From Diaphorobacter caeni (lineage in GTDB: Bacteria; Pseudomonadota; Gammaproteobacteria; Burkholderiales; Burkholderiaceae_C), in assembly GCF_015354245.1 (NCBI RefSeq), contig NZ_JADKYZ010000003.1, forward strand, positions 62,001 through 126,000: a stretch of 64,000 nt of DNA. The letters are read 5' to 3'. Under the pieces are notes generated by a model. It was not told where the DNA came from and did not search any database. It saw only the letters and a program-made list of their open reading frames with translations. The position numbers were made by a program, and so were the translations under genes. Below are positions 36,201 to 44,538 of this stretch, one piece after another (positions within the stretch are counted from its first letter, which is position 1; each line of letters opens with the position of its first letter).

Positions 36201-37885
36201 TCGAAGCGGCAGAAGCCGGAGATGACAACTACTTCCCCGCCACCGCATCCACCGTCATCACCGTCACCAAGGGAAGCGTTGGAACGCTTGCCGTGCAAGC
36301 CACACCCGCAACCATCGCCTTTGGTCAGACATCGCAACTCAGCGTGACACCGACATCCAGTACAGGAAGCATCTCGTACGAAGTGACCAGCGGCCCCTGT
36401 TCGGTTCAAGGCACCGTGCTGTCGACGTCAGGCGTTGGCAACTGCGTGGTGACGGCAACGCAGGCCGCCGACGACAACTACGCAGCAGCCAGCGGCGGCC
36501 CGATCACGGTGACGGTGTCCCAAGCGACGCAGACTACGCCCTTGGTGCTGACAGCAAACCCGGCAAGCCTGAAACCTGGCGATTCAGCGACGTTGTCCGC
36601 AAGCGGCGGCAACTCCGGTGGTTCGATCCAATTCACGCAGATCTCGGGGGCGCCCACCACCTGCACGCTGTCCGGAAACACTCTGACTGCCGTCACTCCT
36701 GGCACCGACTGCGTCGTGCAGGCCACGATGGCGGGCGGTACCAACTACGCTGATCTGCCATCGTCGCCCGTCACGGTTCCCGTCGCCAACGTGGCTCAGG
36801 CCGCGCTGGTATTGACGCCCGCGACGGCCAACATCGCACTGCATGGATCGGTCACGCTGACCGCCAGCGGCGGCAACGGAACCGGCCAGTTCGCCTATGC
36901 CCTGACGGCAGGTCAGCAGTACTGCTCGCTCGACACCCAAACCGGCATCGTCACCGGCAATGCCATAGGTGAGTGCCGGGTGAAGGCCACGCGTGCCGCC
37001 TCCAGCGGCTACGACGCGGCCACCACCACGAGCGACGCCATCATCAGCGTCGGCAAGGCCTCGCAGACCATCACCTTCAGCCTCCCCGCAGGCCCGCTGG
37101 TGCTCCGCGCCGCAGATGTGGCGCTCAGCGCGACGACGGATGCCACGGGTCTGACCGTGAACACATTCGCCTCCAAGACCACCCGCGTGTGCGAGGTCGA
37201 AGGCTCGACGCTCAAGATCTACACCGCAGGCACCTGCACCGTCACCGCCAGCCAGCCTGGCGACGCGAACTACGCGGCGGCGGACAAGGACGCGAGTGTG
37301 ACGGTCAACCTGCCTGCGGGCACATCCAACACGGTGACCGGTACGCTGTCGCAAGGCACGGCCACCGCCGAGATCTCGGGCGACGGCTGGACCTTTGGTC
37401 CGCAAGGCAATGTGCCGGGCTGGGAGGTGACGGGATTCTTTGCCCCCACCAACCCCGCCCCGCCATCCAACCTGACCTTCCCCGCAGGCCTGTTCGGCTT
37501 CACGGCGATCAACGGTCCCAAGGGCACGGCGGCAACCGTCAAGTTCACCTACCCGATGAGCTTCCCGGCTGGCGCGCAATACTGGAAGTACGGCAAGACC
37601 AGCGACAACACGACGGACCACTGGTATCAGCTGCCCGGCGTGACGATCTCCGGCAACACCGTGACCTTCTCGGTCACCGATGGCGGCAAGGGCGACAGCG
37701 ATCTGGTGGCCAACTCGTCCATCACCGATCCGGGCGGCGTGGCGATCAATGCCACCGCTCCGCCCGTGACCGGCGATGCCACGCCCGTGCCCACGCTCGG
37801 CGAGATGGCGCTCGCGCTGCTGTCGCTGTTGATGCTTGCATTCGGCCTGCACGCCGCAAAGGGCGGCGTGGCGCGCCGGTGCTGA
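33293..37885 (+). CDS. Giant secreted SBBP/Ig-like protein with VPTL-CTERM tail
   Basis: 1530 residues. Signal peptide ends SMAHAQ. Residues ~30-240 resemble the DUF7948 N-terminal domain; then SBBP beta-propeller units (GNVYIGGTTESTDFP, GRLYITGYT, NAVIVAGETNST) to about residue 720; an Ig-like domain; and from ~820 to 1340 a string of ~75-90-residue Ig-like repeats, each with a paired-cysteine CSVSG...CKV or CTLSG...CVV pattern and an NYxPA/DDNYxAA ending. The C-terminus has VPTLGEMALALLSLLMLAFG and basic residues, an IPTL-CTERM-type sorting signal. It is probably surface-anchored or released after exosortase-like processing, in the operon of the tail-collar genes. Confidence 0.82.
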   Translation: MLKPLLAAAMLMSASMAHAQTEPLVQRDLAERSGRFIDLSLSQAEPLYVVNAMGGSIRFDASGVRIEQAAANQAGKLKSIGVHAGLSYAFDGGVTSAPLGQKVSRSTFSSFVGPEGTWVRNRASYSELVYRNVWAGVDAVFKGTDSGLKYQFELASGVDAKQVALRIAGAQSARVKDDGALEWNVNGTVLRDGAPIAWQTSGDKRIKVPAKYVLQRLDASTWRVTFELGAHDVALPLVIDPAWAAPAGLVGGNSNDSVNAVARDATNKVTWTCGTTQVNRVQKAFVARFSDGASSSFTLGGNGNDSCRSLALDPQGNVYIGGTTESTDFPTIGTRTDANLRGSKSQNDKDAFFAKINPAGDTVIWSSLFGGAGDDQVNAVATDSAGRLYITGYTTPTCAAGVCTPNTLGSSTTQWSSEGKNAFVARVAANGQAFEYFRALNGDGSVNIGHAISVDPGTNAVIVAGETNSTSAGMPTGVPGLNNVPNARPTDNDPNGDVADGFVARVNPTGNAYEYFTLLTGSYDAAKVTSDRAFGARLLADGSVLVVGETSAVDFPVNAVASNTLAGSMDGFAVRLAAGGTSVQSARYLGGSGYDSATAVAAVGDGYYVIGNSTGALTNLTGASNPGGLSTASLGGQDGFLARFVATSNDPDFWGLIGAPGTDSFNALAAEAVDFNATARPYGRPVLYAGGASSTSSGSVQRGELRQIDSYGPPVSFDIQDNGGTQSAVILQDYADLKMLVKDSLGQPVPRVIVKFEAPNVTNAPSSNMPGTREVTADVDGYATLTGVRANGYAGAYIVKATSGVATANFSLTNLKADQTGFTASTSNASVPYQTSVTLTATGGVSGVSVAYKLDPTDTSAQTYCSVSGDQVTALKAQGSCKVIATNPGNANYNPASWTVELTTTKAPQPSFAVTAVPASISVGELSSLSFAGALSGGDETAAVGTSSSTVCVMSGTAQVKALTTGACTIEAAEAGDDNYFPATASTVITVTKGSVGTLAVQATPATIAFGQTSQLSVTPTSSTGSISYEVTSGPCSVQGTVLSTSGVGNCVVTATQAADDNYAAASGGPITVTVSQATQTTPLVLTANPASLKPGDSATLSASGGNSGGSIQFTQISGAPTTCTLSGNTLTAVTPGTDCVVQATMAGGTNYADLPSSPVTVPVANVAQAALVLTPATANIALHGSVTLTASGGNGTGQFAYALTAGQQYCSLDTQTGIVTGNAIGECRVKATRAASSGYDAATTTSDAIISVGKASQTITFSLPAGPLVLRAADVALSATTDATGLTVNTFASKTTRVCEVEGSTLKIYTAGTCTVTASQPGDANYAAADKDASVTVNLPAGTSNTVTGTLSQGTATAEISGDGWTFGPQGNVPGWEVTGFFAPTNPAPPSNLTFPAGLFGFTAINGPKGTAATVKFTYPMSFPAGAQYWKYGKTSDNTTDHWYQLPGVTISGNTVTFSVTDGGKGDSDLVANSSITDPGGVAINATAPPVTGDATPVPTLGEMALALLSLLMLAFGLHAAKGGVARRC

Positions 37886-37979
37886 AGCCGACGCAGGCCC
37901 GCCAGCCCAAGCGCATGTTGACGATCGATCTCCGCACGGTCCTGCAGGCGCGGCCTCGGGCTGAGATCGCAAACACGCT

Positions 37980-38909
37980 CTAGGCGTTGTTGAACTCTTC
38001 CAGCGCCCGCAACCGGCGCTGGCTCTCAAACCGCCGCACAGCCCCGGTCACGGGGTCCACAAACTCCAACCGCTTCGCGAGCAGTTGCAGCGGGTTGGAC
38101 CAGTCGCCCTCTTCCGGGTCGTTGACCACGGGATAGAAGCCATCACCCATCAACGGCAGCCCAAGCGCCGCCATGTGCACGCGCAGTTGGTGGCGCTTGC
38201 CGGTCACGGGTTGGAGCAGGTAGCGCGCAAAGTCGCCTTGCTGCTCGATGATCTCCATCTGCGTGTGGCTGTTGGGCTCACCCTCCACTTCCTGCATGCG
38301 AAAGAACTGCTCGGGGCATTCCTGCATGCGGCTCGTGTGCTCACGCGGAAAGGCGAGCTCGGGGCGATGGCGCGCCACGGCTTCATAGGCCTTCTTCACG
38401 CTGCGGTCGCGAAACAGGGCCTGATAGGCGCCGCGTGTTTCGCGCTGCACGGAAAACAGCACAAGCCCTGCCGTGTCGCGGTCGATGCGGTGCACGGGCG
38501 AGAGTTCGCGCAGGCCGGTCTCGCGCTTGAGCCGCACGAGCAGCGTGTGCTGCAAAAAGCGCCCGGTCGGCACGACGGGCAGAAAGTGCGGCTTGTCGGC
38601 GACAAGCAGATGCTCATCCTGAAAAAGGATTGGAGACGCGAACGGGATCTCCGCCTCATGCTCCAGTTCGCGGTAGTAATAGAAGCGAAGGCCGGGAACG
38701 AAGGCGCGCTCCGGCGTCGCGGGCTGGCCGAGTTCGTCGACCACCTCACCCAGCCGCATGCGCCTGATCCAGTCCTCGCGCGAAACAGCAGGCAGGCGCG
38801 CGGCGAAGAAATCGATCAGGTTGCCCTCACCCACGGAGGGCAGCACCACGCAGCTCGGATTGATTCCATCGCGCATGGGCAGCACGCGCGGATCGTGGGA
38901 ATTGTGCAT
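37980..38909 (-). CDS. RluA-family pseudouridine synthase
   Basis: 309 residues from the ATG at 38909. The catalytic motif HRIDRDTAGLV (residues 140-150, D143 catalytic) and the late motif TGKRHQLRVHMAALGLPLMGD place it in the RluA/RluC/RluD superfamily, which isomerises uridines in rRNA or tRNA. An S4-like N-terminal region (REDWIRRMRLGEV) precedes it. The exact RNA target is unknown. It is convergent with the SBBP gene. Confidence 0.88.
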   Translation of the reverse strand: MHNSHDPRVLPMRDGINPSCVVLPSVGEGNLIDFFAARLPAVSREDWIRRMRLGEVVDELGQPATPERAFVPGLRFYYYRELEHEAEIPFASPILFQDEHLLVADKPHFLPVVPTGRFLQHTLLVRLKRETGLRELSPVHRIDRDTAGLVLFSVQRETRGAYQALFRDRSVKKAYEAVARHRPELAFPREHTSRMQECPEQFFRMQEVEGEPNSHTQMEIIEQQGDFARYLLQPVTGKRHQLRVHMAALGLPLMGDGFYPVVNDPEEGDWSNPLQLLAKRLEFVDPVTGAVRRFESQRRLRALEEFNNA

Positions 38910-38942
38910 GGGCGGCGATTGTAGGCCCGCTCCAAGCACATT

Positions 38943-39368
38943 TCAGTTGGCTGGCGGCTGCTTTCGTCTCGCCCGGCTCTTGACTGCGGGAATGGGAAGG
39001 TCCTGAGGCTCGATCTCAGGCTCCGGATGCAGCTCGGGCTCGGTGCCCGCCGACACCGGCTCGGTGTCCGCAATCAGCAAGTCGTCCGCGAGAAACTGAA
39101 GGTCGCCCGTCAGGCCAAGAAACGGCGATGCCGGTGCTGCGCCATCGGGTCTGCGGTTGGCTGCCGCGATGTCCGCCAGGGCGTGCAAAGCCGCGCGGCG
39201 ACTGCTCCAGCGCTTGTTGGGCGCATCGACCGGACTGCCATCCACGGAGATCGCACTGAAGAAAAAGTGCTTTCCATCACGAGCCATGCAGAGGGTCGCG
39301 GTATATGTGGCGTCGTCCAGGACGCCTTGCACCTTTTCGCTAGTGAGAGGAATCATGATCGCTACCAT
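38943..39368 (-). CDS. Hypothetical protein with acidic proline-rich tail
   Basis: 141 residues, or 137 from the ATG at 39356. The first ~75 residues form a small alpha/beta unit (YTATLCMARDGKHFFFSAIS, then WSSRRAALHALADIAAAN); the last ~40 are rich in Glu and Pro and end in a basic stretch KSRARRKQ. I recognise no family. It precedes the pseudouridine synthase on the same strand, 33 bp apart. Confidence 0.5.
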   Translation of the reverse strand: MVAIMIPLTSEKVQGVLDDATYTATLCMARDGKHFFFSAISVDGSPVDAPNKRWSSRRAALHALADIAAANRRPDGAAPASPFLGLTGDLQFLADDLLIADTEPVSAGTEPELHPEPEIEPQDLPIPAVKSRARRKQPPAN

Positions 39369-39775
39369 TATCGAAGATTAATAGACATTATTAATCAAAC
39401 AAACCTGTCACAGTTACGTAAAAATCGCTTTCAAGCTGAAATCTTTGTGCTGTTGGTGCCGAATCCAACAGTGAGGCCACGCTCTTTTCACCGAAGCGCC
39501 AAGCGAGACAAGTCAAGCAAGTCGCCAGTTCTTGGCAAGATTGGACGACCCGCAGCAAGGGACGGCACGGTTACGCATTCGCAGAAACTTGTTCGCGGCC
39601 CGCATAGCATCGGCACAGCGGCTCGCTTGAACAGCAGACGCCTACTACCGTCAACGCGTTGTGACACTAGGCCACCAGATGCCCAGACACACTTGCAGGA
39701 TGGGCGAGTGGCTTGAGAGCGCCCGAGAAGACCGCATCGACTCGCGCCGACTTGTGACATCCGAACAATCAAGCC
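39369..39775. other. 407-bp gap with no supported gene
   Basis: The region between the hypothetical gene and asmA is AT-rich at its left end, as expected for the promoter of the minus-strand gene. It contains no convincing coding frame. A stretch starting at 39697 superficially resembles the 5' half of a serine tRNA but has no 3' half. Confidence 0.6.
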
Positions 39776-42121
39776 ATGAAGGAGCAGCACTTGCCATTCG
39801 ACCACCAGCAGCAAGCCCAACGCACGCGGCACGTCTTGAATGTGCAGCGCGGTTGGAGCGCCTTGCGCTGGCTGCTGGGCTGTGTGGCGGCGTTCTTCAT
39901 TCTGCTGATCGCGGCGATGGTGGCCATCACGCATTGGGACTGGAACAGCGCGCGTCCCTGGATCGCGCAAAAGGTCAGCGACACGACGGGGCGTGACTTC
40001 CGGATCGACGGCGATCTCTCGGCCGACTGGCATTGGCCGCAGCCACTCGAGCAGGGATGGAAGCGCTGGGTTCCGGGCGTGACGGTGCAGGCGCAGAACA
40101 TACATCTGGGCAATCCCGGCGATTTCGCCGTGGCGGAAGAGCCCGCCAAGGGAGACAAGGACATCCCCGCCCTGCCCGCGCGATCGCAGCTCAAGGACGG
40201 GGGGGTGAAGCTGCCGCTCAAGACAGCACCGCAAGCGCCCGCTCGCGCGCAGTCCATCGAGGAAAGTGCCGATGCATCCCCCAGCAAAGAGGCTGAGGCC
40301 GAAGCCGAAGCCGCCGATGCCAGACGCCTGTTCCGGCAAGATCGCGAGAAGAGCAACGTAGAGGCTCCGCCGCGCAGCGCCGAGACCATGGGAACGATTG
40401 CCCGCGCCACCGCCACGCTGCGCCTGCTGCCGCTGCTCAGCCGCACGATCGCCCTCGACACCGTCGTGCTGACGGCACCCGACATCGCCCTCGCCCGCAG
40501 CAGACAGGGAGCCAACAACTGGACCTTCACCGCGCGCACGAGCGCAACCGGTGCGCCGTGGGCTCTGAGCCTCGGGCAGCTCATCGTGCGGGACGGGTGG
40601 CTGGGCTATGCGGATGGCGTGAGGGACATTGCGGTGCGGGCGCGCATCGACACGCTGGACCCGGACGAGGCCAACGACGATCGGGCCGGCGATGGAGACA
40701 CGGGCGAGGACGGCACGGCATCGCCCTACGGAGTGCACATGACGCTGTTCGGCCGCTACGGCAAGGCGCGCGTGGAAGGCGAGGCGCTGGCCGGCCCGAT
40801 ACTTTCGCTGCGCAAGGCGACGCTCGACTACCCCATCCACGCGAAGCTGCGCGCAGGCTCGCTGCGTGCCGAGGCCGAAGGCGTGCTCGCCAACCCGCGC
40901 GAGCTGGCCGGGCTGGATCTGCAGTTCGCGCTGAACGGCGCCAGCATGGCGGATCTGTACGACCTCACGGGCGTGGTGCTGCCCAGCACACCGGCCTTCA
41001 AGACCAAGGGTCGCCTGCTGGGCGATCTCGCGCCGGGCAAGGCCGTCTGGGAGTATCGCGACTTCGATGGCGTCGTCGGTTCCAGCGACCTCCACGGCAG
41101 CCTGACCTACACCTCTGCCCAGCCACGTCCGCGCCTCGAGGGGCGCATGCTGTCGAAGAAACTGCGCCTCGTCGATCTCGGTCCGCTGATCGGCAACTCG
41201 CCCAGGCAGGAGACGGCTCTCGGCAAGAAGGGACACGTGCTGCCCGACACGCCATTCGACACCGGCCGGTGGAATGCGATGGACATGGACATCGCGTTCA
41301 CCGGCGAAAAGATCATCCGCCCCGACAGCCTGCCGATCGAGAATCTGAGCACGCGCGCGGTGCTGCAGGACGCGCAGCTCACGCTCTCGCCGCTGCGCTT
41401 CGGCGTGGCGCGTGGACAGATCAACGCCGAACTCACGCTCGACAGCCGCGAGAAGCCGCTCAAGGTCCGGCTGCACGGCGACGCGAACGGCCTGCAGCTC
41501 GGCTCGATGTTCCCCAAGGTCGATCTGATGAAGAAGAGCTTCGGTCGCCTTGATGGTGGTTTCACCTTGGCCACCCGTGGCGACTCGGTGGCGGCGATGC
41601 TGGGCCACGGCACGGGCGAGGCCAAGCTCTTCATTCGCGACGGCACCTTCAGCAAGGAGTTGCTCGATCTGGCCGCGCTCAACCTTGGCAGCGTGATCGT
41701 CAACAAGCTGTTCGGCGAAAAGAAGGAAGTTCCACTGCGCTGCGCCGTCGCCGACTTCGCGGTGCGCGACGGACTCGCCACCGCGCGCAATGCCAAGCTC
41801 AGCACGGACGAGGCCATCGTCGAGGCGACTGGCACCGTCAATCTGCAGGATGAAAAGCTGGACCTGAGCATCAAGCCCGAATCGCTGAAATGGAAGTTCT
41901 TCTCGCTGCGCACGCCGCTGTATGTGCGCGGCACGTTTGCGGATCCCCAGGTCGGCGTGGAAAGCGGCCCGCTGCTGCTGCGCGCCGGTGTGGCCGTGGC
42001 CGCCATCGTCGCCGCACCTGCGGCGCTCGCGCTCGTGCCCGTGACCGTGCCGGGAGCGCAGGACGACGCCGACTGCAAAACGCTGCTGGCCCCGGTCGAC
42101 AGGACACCACCGAAACAATAG
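39776..42121 (+). CDS. AsmA-family inner-membrane protein
   Basis: 781 residues. One N-terminal membrane helix (residues ~30-52, ALRWLLGCVAAFFILLIAAM) is followed by the AsmA opening DWNSARPWIAQKVSDTTGRD and a long beta-rich periplasmic part ending in the AsmA_2-type motif KLDLSIKPESLKWKFFSLRT. Residues ~150-200 are a charged linker (EAEAEAEAADARRL) that varies in the family. AsmA-like proteins bridge the envelope and are implicated in phospholipid transport and outer-membrane homeostasis. It stands alone, convergent with the histidine kinase gene. Confidence 0.88.
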   Translation: MKEQHLPFDHQQQAQRTRHVLNVQRGWSALRWLLGCVAAFFILLIAAMVAITHWDWNSARPWIAQKVSDTTGRDFRIDGDLSADWHWPQPLEQGWKRWVPGVTVQAQNIHLGNPGDFAVAEEPAKGDKDIPALPARSQLKDGGVKLPLKTAPQAPARAQSIEESADASPSKEAEAEAEAADARRLFRQDREKSNVEAPPRSAETMGTIARATATLRLLPLLSRTIALDTVVLTAPDIALARSRQGANNWTFTARTSATGAPWALSLGQLIVRDGWLGYADGVRDIAVRARIDTLDPDEANDDRAGDGDTGEDGTASPYGVHMTLFGRYGKARVEGEALAGPILSLRKATLDYPIHAKLRAGSLRAEAEGVLANPRELAGLDLQFALNGASMADLYDLTGVVLPSTPAFKTKGRLLGDLAPGKAVWEYRDFDGVVGSSDLHGSLTYTSAQPRPRLEGRMLSKKLRLVDLGPLIGNSPRQETALGKKGHVLPDTPFDTGRWNAMDMDIAFTGEKIIRPDSLPIENLSTRAVLQDAQLTLSPLRFGVARGQINAELTLDSREKPLKVRLHGDANGLQLGSMFPKVDLMKKSFGRLDGGFTLATRGDSVAAMLGHGTGEAKLFIRDGTFSKELLDLAALNLGSVIVNKLFGEKKEVPLRCAVADFAVRDGLATARNAKLSTDEAIVEATGTVNLQDEKLDLSIKPESLKWKFFSLRTPLYVRGTFADPQVGVESGPLLLRAGVAVAAIVAAPAALALVPVTVPGAQDDADCKTLLAPVDRTPPKQ

Positions 42122-42169
42122 CCGCATCACGCAAACCGAGCAGATCGCAAAGATCGCGGAGCGTCGCCG

Positions 42170-43024
42170 TCAAAGCGGCATGCGACTGGTTTTTCCCTGC
42201 TCTCTCGCGGTGACGATCACGACGATCTCGGTCCCGACCTCGTCATCGGAGCGAATCTCCAGCATGCCCCCCGCGCGCAGGGCGCGGCGCTTCATGTGGG
42301 CAAGCCCACGCCCGACATAGCCGATGCGCGCCGTGCGCTGCATGCCCACGCCGTTGTCCATCACGCGCAATATCCACTCTCTCTGACCGCCGGCCGAATG
42401 GGGACACAACTCGATGATCAGATGCGAGGCCTTGGAATGCTGCAGCTCGTTGCTCACGGCCTCCTGCACCAGTCGACACAGCTCCCTCGCGCGCGAACCG
42501 CGCGGCAGCAGCTCGGTGGGTTCGGATTCGATGGCCCACGTCAGCGTGATGCCTCGCTTTTCAAGCACCGGCTGCACCCGGTGGCGCAGCGTTCCCAGCT
42601 TTTCGGCTAGGTTGCCCTTGCCGTCGCTCATCACGTCGACAAGCAGGCGCAGATCGAGCATGCATTGCTCGAGCGTCTGCATCACGGGGTCGGATTTCTT
42701 GTCGGGTGACTCGAACAGCATCATCGCGTTGACCAGCTGCGAGCCCACTTGATCATGCAGCTCGCGCGCGATGCGCTGGCGCTCCTTGCGCACGGCGGCC
42801 ACCACCTGCGCCCTGCTGCGCGGATGCCAGTAGAGCGCCCGCACGATCAGCACCCCCAGAGCGATGCCGACCAGCAGATCCATGGCGAGCGCGGCTCTCA
42901 GAATCCACGGCCAATCGAAGTAGTGCTCGAAATGCCGGGACAGTCCGACCACGGCCAGCACGAACTGGATCCCCCACGCCAGAACGGTGGCGGCAAGTAT
43001 GGCCAGATGACTGATGTGCAACAT
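42170..43024 (-). CDS. Sensor histidine kinase, NarX/DesK type
   Basis: 284 residues. Two membrane helices (~7-29 and ~39-65) with almost no periplasmic part, then HisKA_3 with RQRIARELHDQVG (phospho-acceptor H90) and a HATPase domain with LVQEAVSNELQHSKASHL and VMDNGVGMQR. It should phosphorylate the response regulator encoded 67 bp upstream on the same strand. The lack of an extracytoplasmic sensor suggests that a membrane or partner-protein signal is sensed. Confidence 0.88.
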   Translation of the reverse strand: MLHISHLAILAATVLAWGIQFVLAVVGLSRHFEHYFDWPWILRAALAMDLLVGIALGVLIVRALYWHPRSRAQVVAAVRKERQRIARELHDQVGSQLVNAMMLFESPDKKSDPVMQTLEQCMLDLRLLVDVMSDGKGNLAEKLGTLRHRVQPVLEKRGITLTWAIESEPTELLPRGSRARELCRLVQEAVSNELQHSKASHLIIELCPHSAGGQREWILRVMDNGVGMQRTARIGYVGRGLAHMKRRALRAGGMLEIRSDDEVGTEIVVIVTAREQGKTSRMPL

Positions 43025-43091
43025 GGGCTGCTCCGTCCAGACCTCGCAGGCATCCCACGCGGCGCGAGCTGCGCGGGAGACTTGCTGAGGC

Positions 43092-43877
43092 TCAGAACAA
43101 TTTGCGCAAAGCCGCGAACTGCACCGCCTGGGCGCGCGTTCGCACGCGCAGCTTGCGGTAGATGTTCTTGATGTGCGAATTCACGGTCAACATGCTGATC
43201 TCGAGACGCGTCGCGATTTCTGCGCTGGTATAGCCATTGGCCACGTTGCGCAGCACTTCCTTCTCGCGCTCCGACAGCAGCTCCGACTCGCTGGAGCAGC
43301 TCGCCGCCGCACGGGGCGACGGGTTGTTGCGGGCATCGAACTTCTGGATCAGCCGACGCGCCAGATGCGGCGTGATGTAGGCACCGCCGTTGGCCACCTG
43401 CAGCACCGCCTGCGGATAGTTGCCGAACCATGAATGCTTGACCAGATAACCGGTCGCACCCACCTCGAACGCGCGCAGCACCTGTTCATCGCTCTCCATG
43501 ATCGAGAACATGATGGCTTCGGCCGAGGGTCGCTGGAACTTCATCAGCTCGATCAGCGAGAACCCCAGCCCATCGTTGAGGTTCACGTCCACCAGCATCA
43601 CGTCGAACTCGTGCTGCTTGATGAGCCTGCGCCCTTCCTTGACGCTGGAAGCCATGCCGACCAGCAAGGTGCGCGGGTCGACCATGAGTTCCTGCGCCAC
43701 CACGCGTTGCATGTGTTCGTCGTCGTCAATGAGGATGACGCGAACCGGCTTGTCGTCCTGACCGACGAGAAAATTCGGCCAGATCATCGAACCATTCCGA
43801 GCAAGGCCCTGATTCGGCATGACACGGGGCGGCACACGCGCCTCTTCTGCATTCCCAAAGCTTCCAAGATAAGACAT
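43092..43877 (-). CDS. LuxR/NarL-family response regulator
   Basis: 261 residues from the ATG at 43877, which has a strong GAAGGAGGG upstream. An N-terminal extension of ~45 residues precedes a receiver domain (VILIDDDEHM at 48-57, phospho-acceptor D97 in MLVDVNLND). The C-terminal LuxR helix-turn-helix reads LSEREKEVLRNVANGYTSAE, then LEISMLTVNSHIKNIYRKL. It is divergent from the curli-like operon across 661 bases, in the way the LuxR-type regulator gene csgD faces the curlin genes in enterobacteria. I infer that it controls that operon. Confidence 0.88.
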   Translation of the reverse strand: MSYLGSFGNAEEARVPPRVMPNQGLARNGSMIWPNFLVGQDDKPVRVILIDDDEHMQRVVAQELMVDPRTLLVGMASSVKEGRRLIKQHEFDVMLVDVNLNDGLGFSLIELMKFQRPSAEAIMFSIMESDEQVLRAFEVGATGYLVKHSWFGNYPQAVLQVANGGAYITPHLARRLIQKFDARNNPSPRAAASCSSESELLSEREKEVLRNVANGYTSAEIATRLEISMLTVNSHIKNIYRKLRVRTRAQAVQFAALRKLF

Positions 43878-44232
43878 CTTTCCCTCCTTCCCGCCAGCAC
43901 ACAATCCGTAGCTGTTCTCTTGCGCCAGAAATTTACTATTTATAAAAACAAACACCACAAGATTAGCTATCCGATGGTCGTCACGTTAAATGAAATGCAA
44001 ACAATTTTCCAGTTGCAGCGCAGAAATTAATATTTGAATAATTAAGTTACAAAAATAAACTACCCAAAAATGGTGATCAATCGAGGGAATCCCTCACCGA
44101 GATAGCTTGAAATTATTCAACTCGGGTAACTAAAAGACTCAGTTTTTGACATTTCACTAATGAGATCTTCAAAAATTCAAATTTCCTGAATCACTTTCCT
44201 AGTGCTGGATACATTCCAAACGGAATTTCTGC

Positions 44233-44252
44233 GCAATCTTTCATGAGATTGC
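44233..44252. promoter_or_regulatory. Inverted repeat in the control region
   Basis: GCAATCT-TTCATG-AGATTGC, a perfect 7-bp stem with a 6-base spacer, about 290 bases upstream of the repeat-protein gene. It could be an operator; no T run follows on either strand. Confidence 0.35.
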
Positions 44253-44473
44253 AGTGTTTACACATCGTCACTCACCATTTTTTCGAGGGCACTCACACCC
44301 TTCCCAACAGGCTCGCTCGCTGTAAGGCAGGTGTAAATATCCTCCTGTCCGGTTGATGGTCAGAACAAATCGGGCTACCCATTTCTGGTGATTTCGCTCC
44401 GGCATCGCGAATCGGACACTGAAACCAGACAAATGCACGAGGGAAGAACAACTGCTTTGTCCAGTCCGCCGCA

Positions 44474-44504
44474 GTATCCGGTCAACACATTTGAAACTGG
44501 ATAC
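44474..44504. promoter_or_regulatory. Candidate response-regulator operator before the repeat-protein gene
   Basis: GTATCCGGT (44474-44482) and ACTGGATAC (44496-44504) are inverted with 8 of 9 positions matching and centres 22 bases apart, two helical turns, as expected for a dimeric LuxR-type activator. The right arm ends 34 bases before the start codon. Confidence 0.4.
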
Positions 44505-44538
44505 GCGGTTTTCACGACACGTTATAGGAGAGACAGTC

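Larger units (their letters stand above)
43878..44538. promoter_or_regulatory. Long AT-rich divergent control region of the curli-like locus
   Basis: No gene is supported in these 661 bases, which are clearly AT-richer than the flanks. They separate the response regulator from the repeat-protein gene and hold at least two inverted repeats (44233-44252 and 44474-44504). Length and composition suggest control by several regulators. Confidence 0.6.

Noticed and set aside
39697-39775. Sequence resembling the 5' half of tRNA-Ser
   Set aside because: GGATGGGCGAGTGGCTTGAG looks like a D-arm, but no anticodon arm, T-arm or matching 3' acceptor strand follows.
39488-42130. 880-codon open frame on the minus strand
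   Set aside because: It lies exactly opposite the AsmA gene, whose membrane helix and family motifs are clear. The frame results from high GC at third codon positions.
43878-44538. Small plus- and minus-strand frames in the control region
   Set aside because: They lack ribosome-binding sites and homology-like patterns, and sit in AT-rich intergenic DNA with regulatory repeats.
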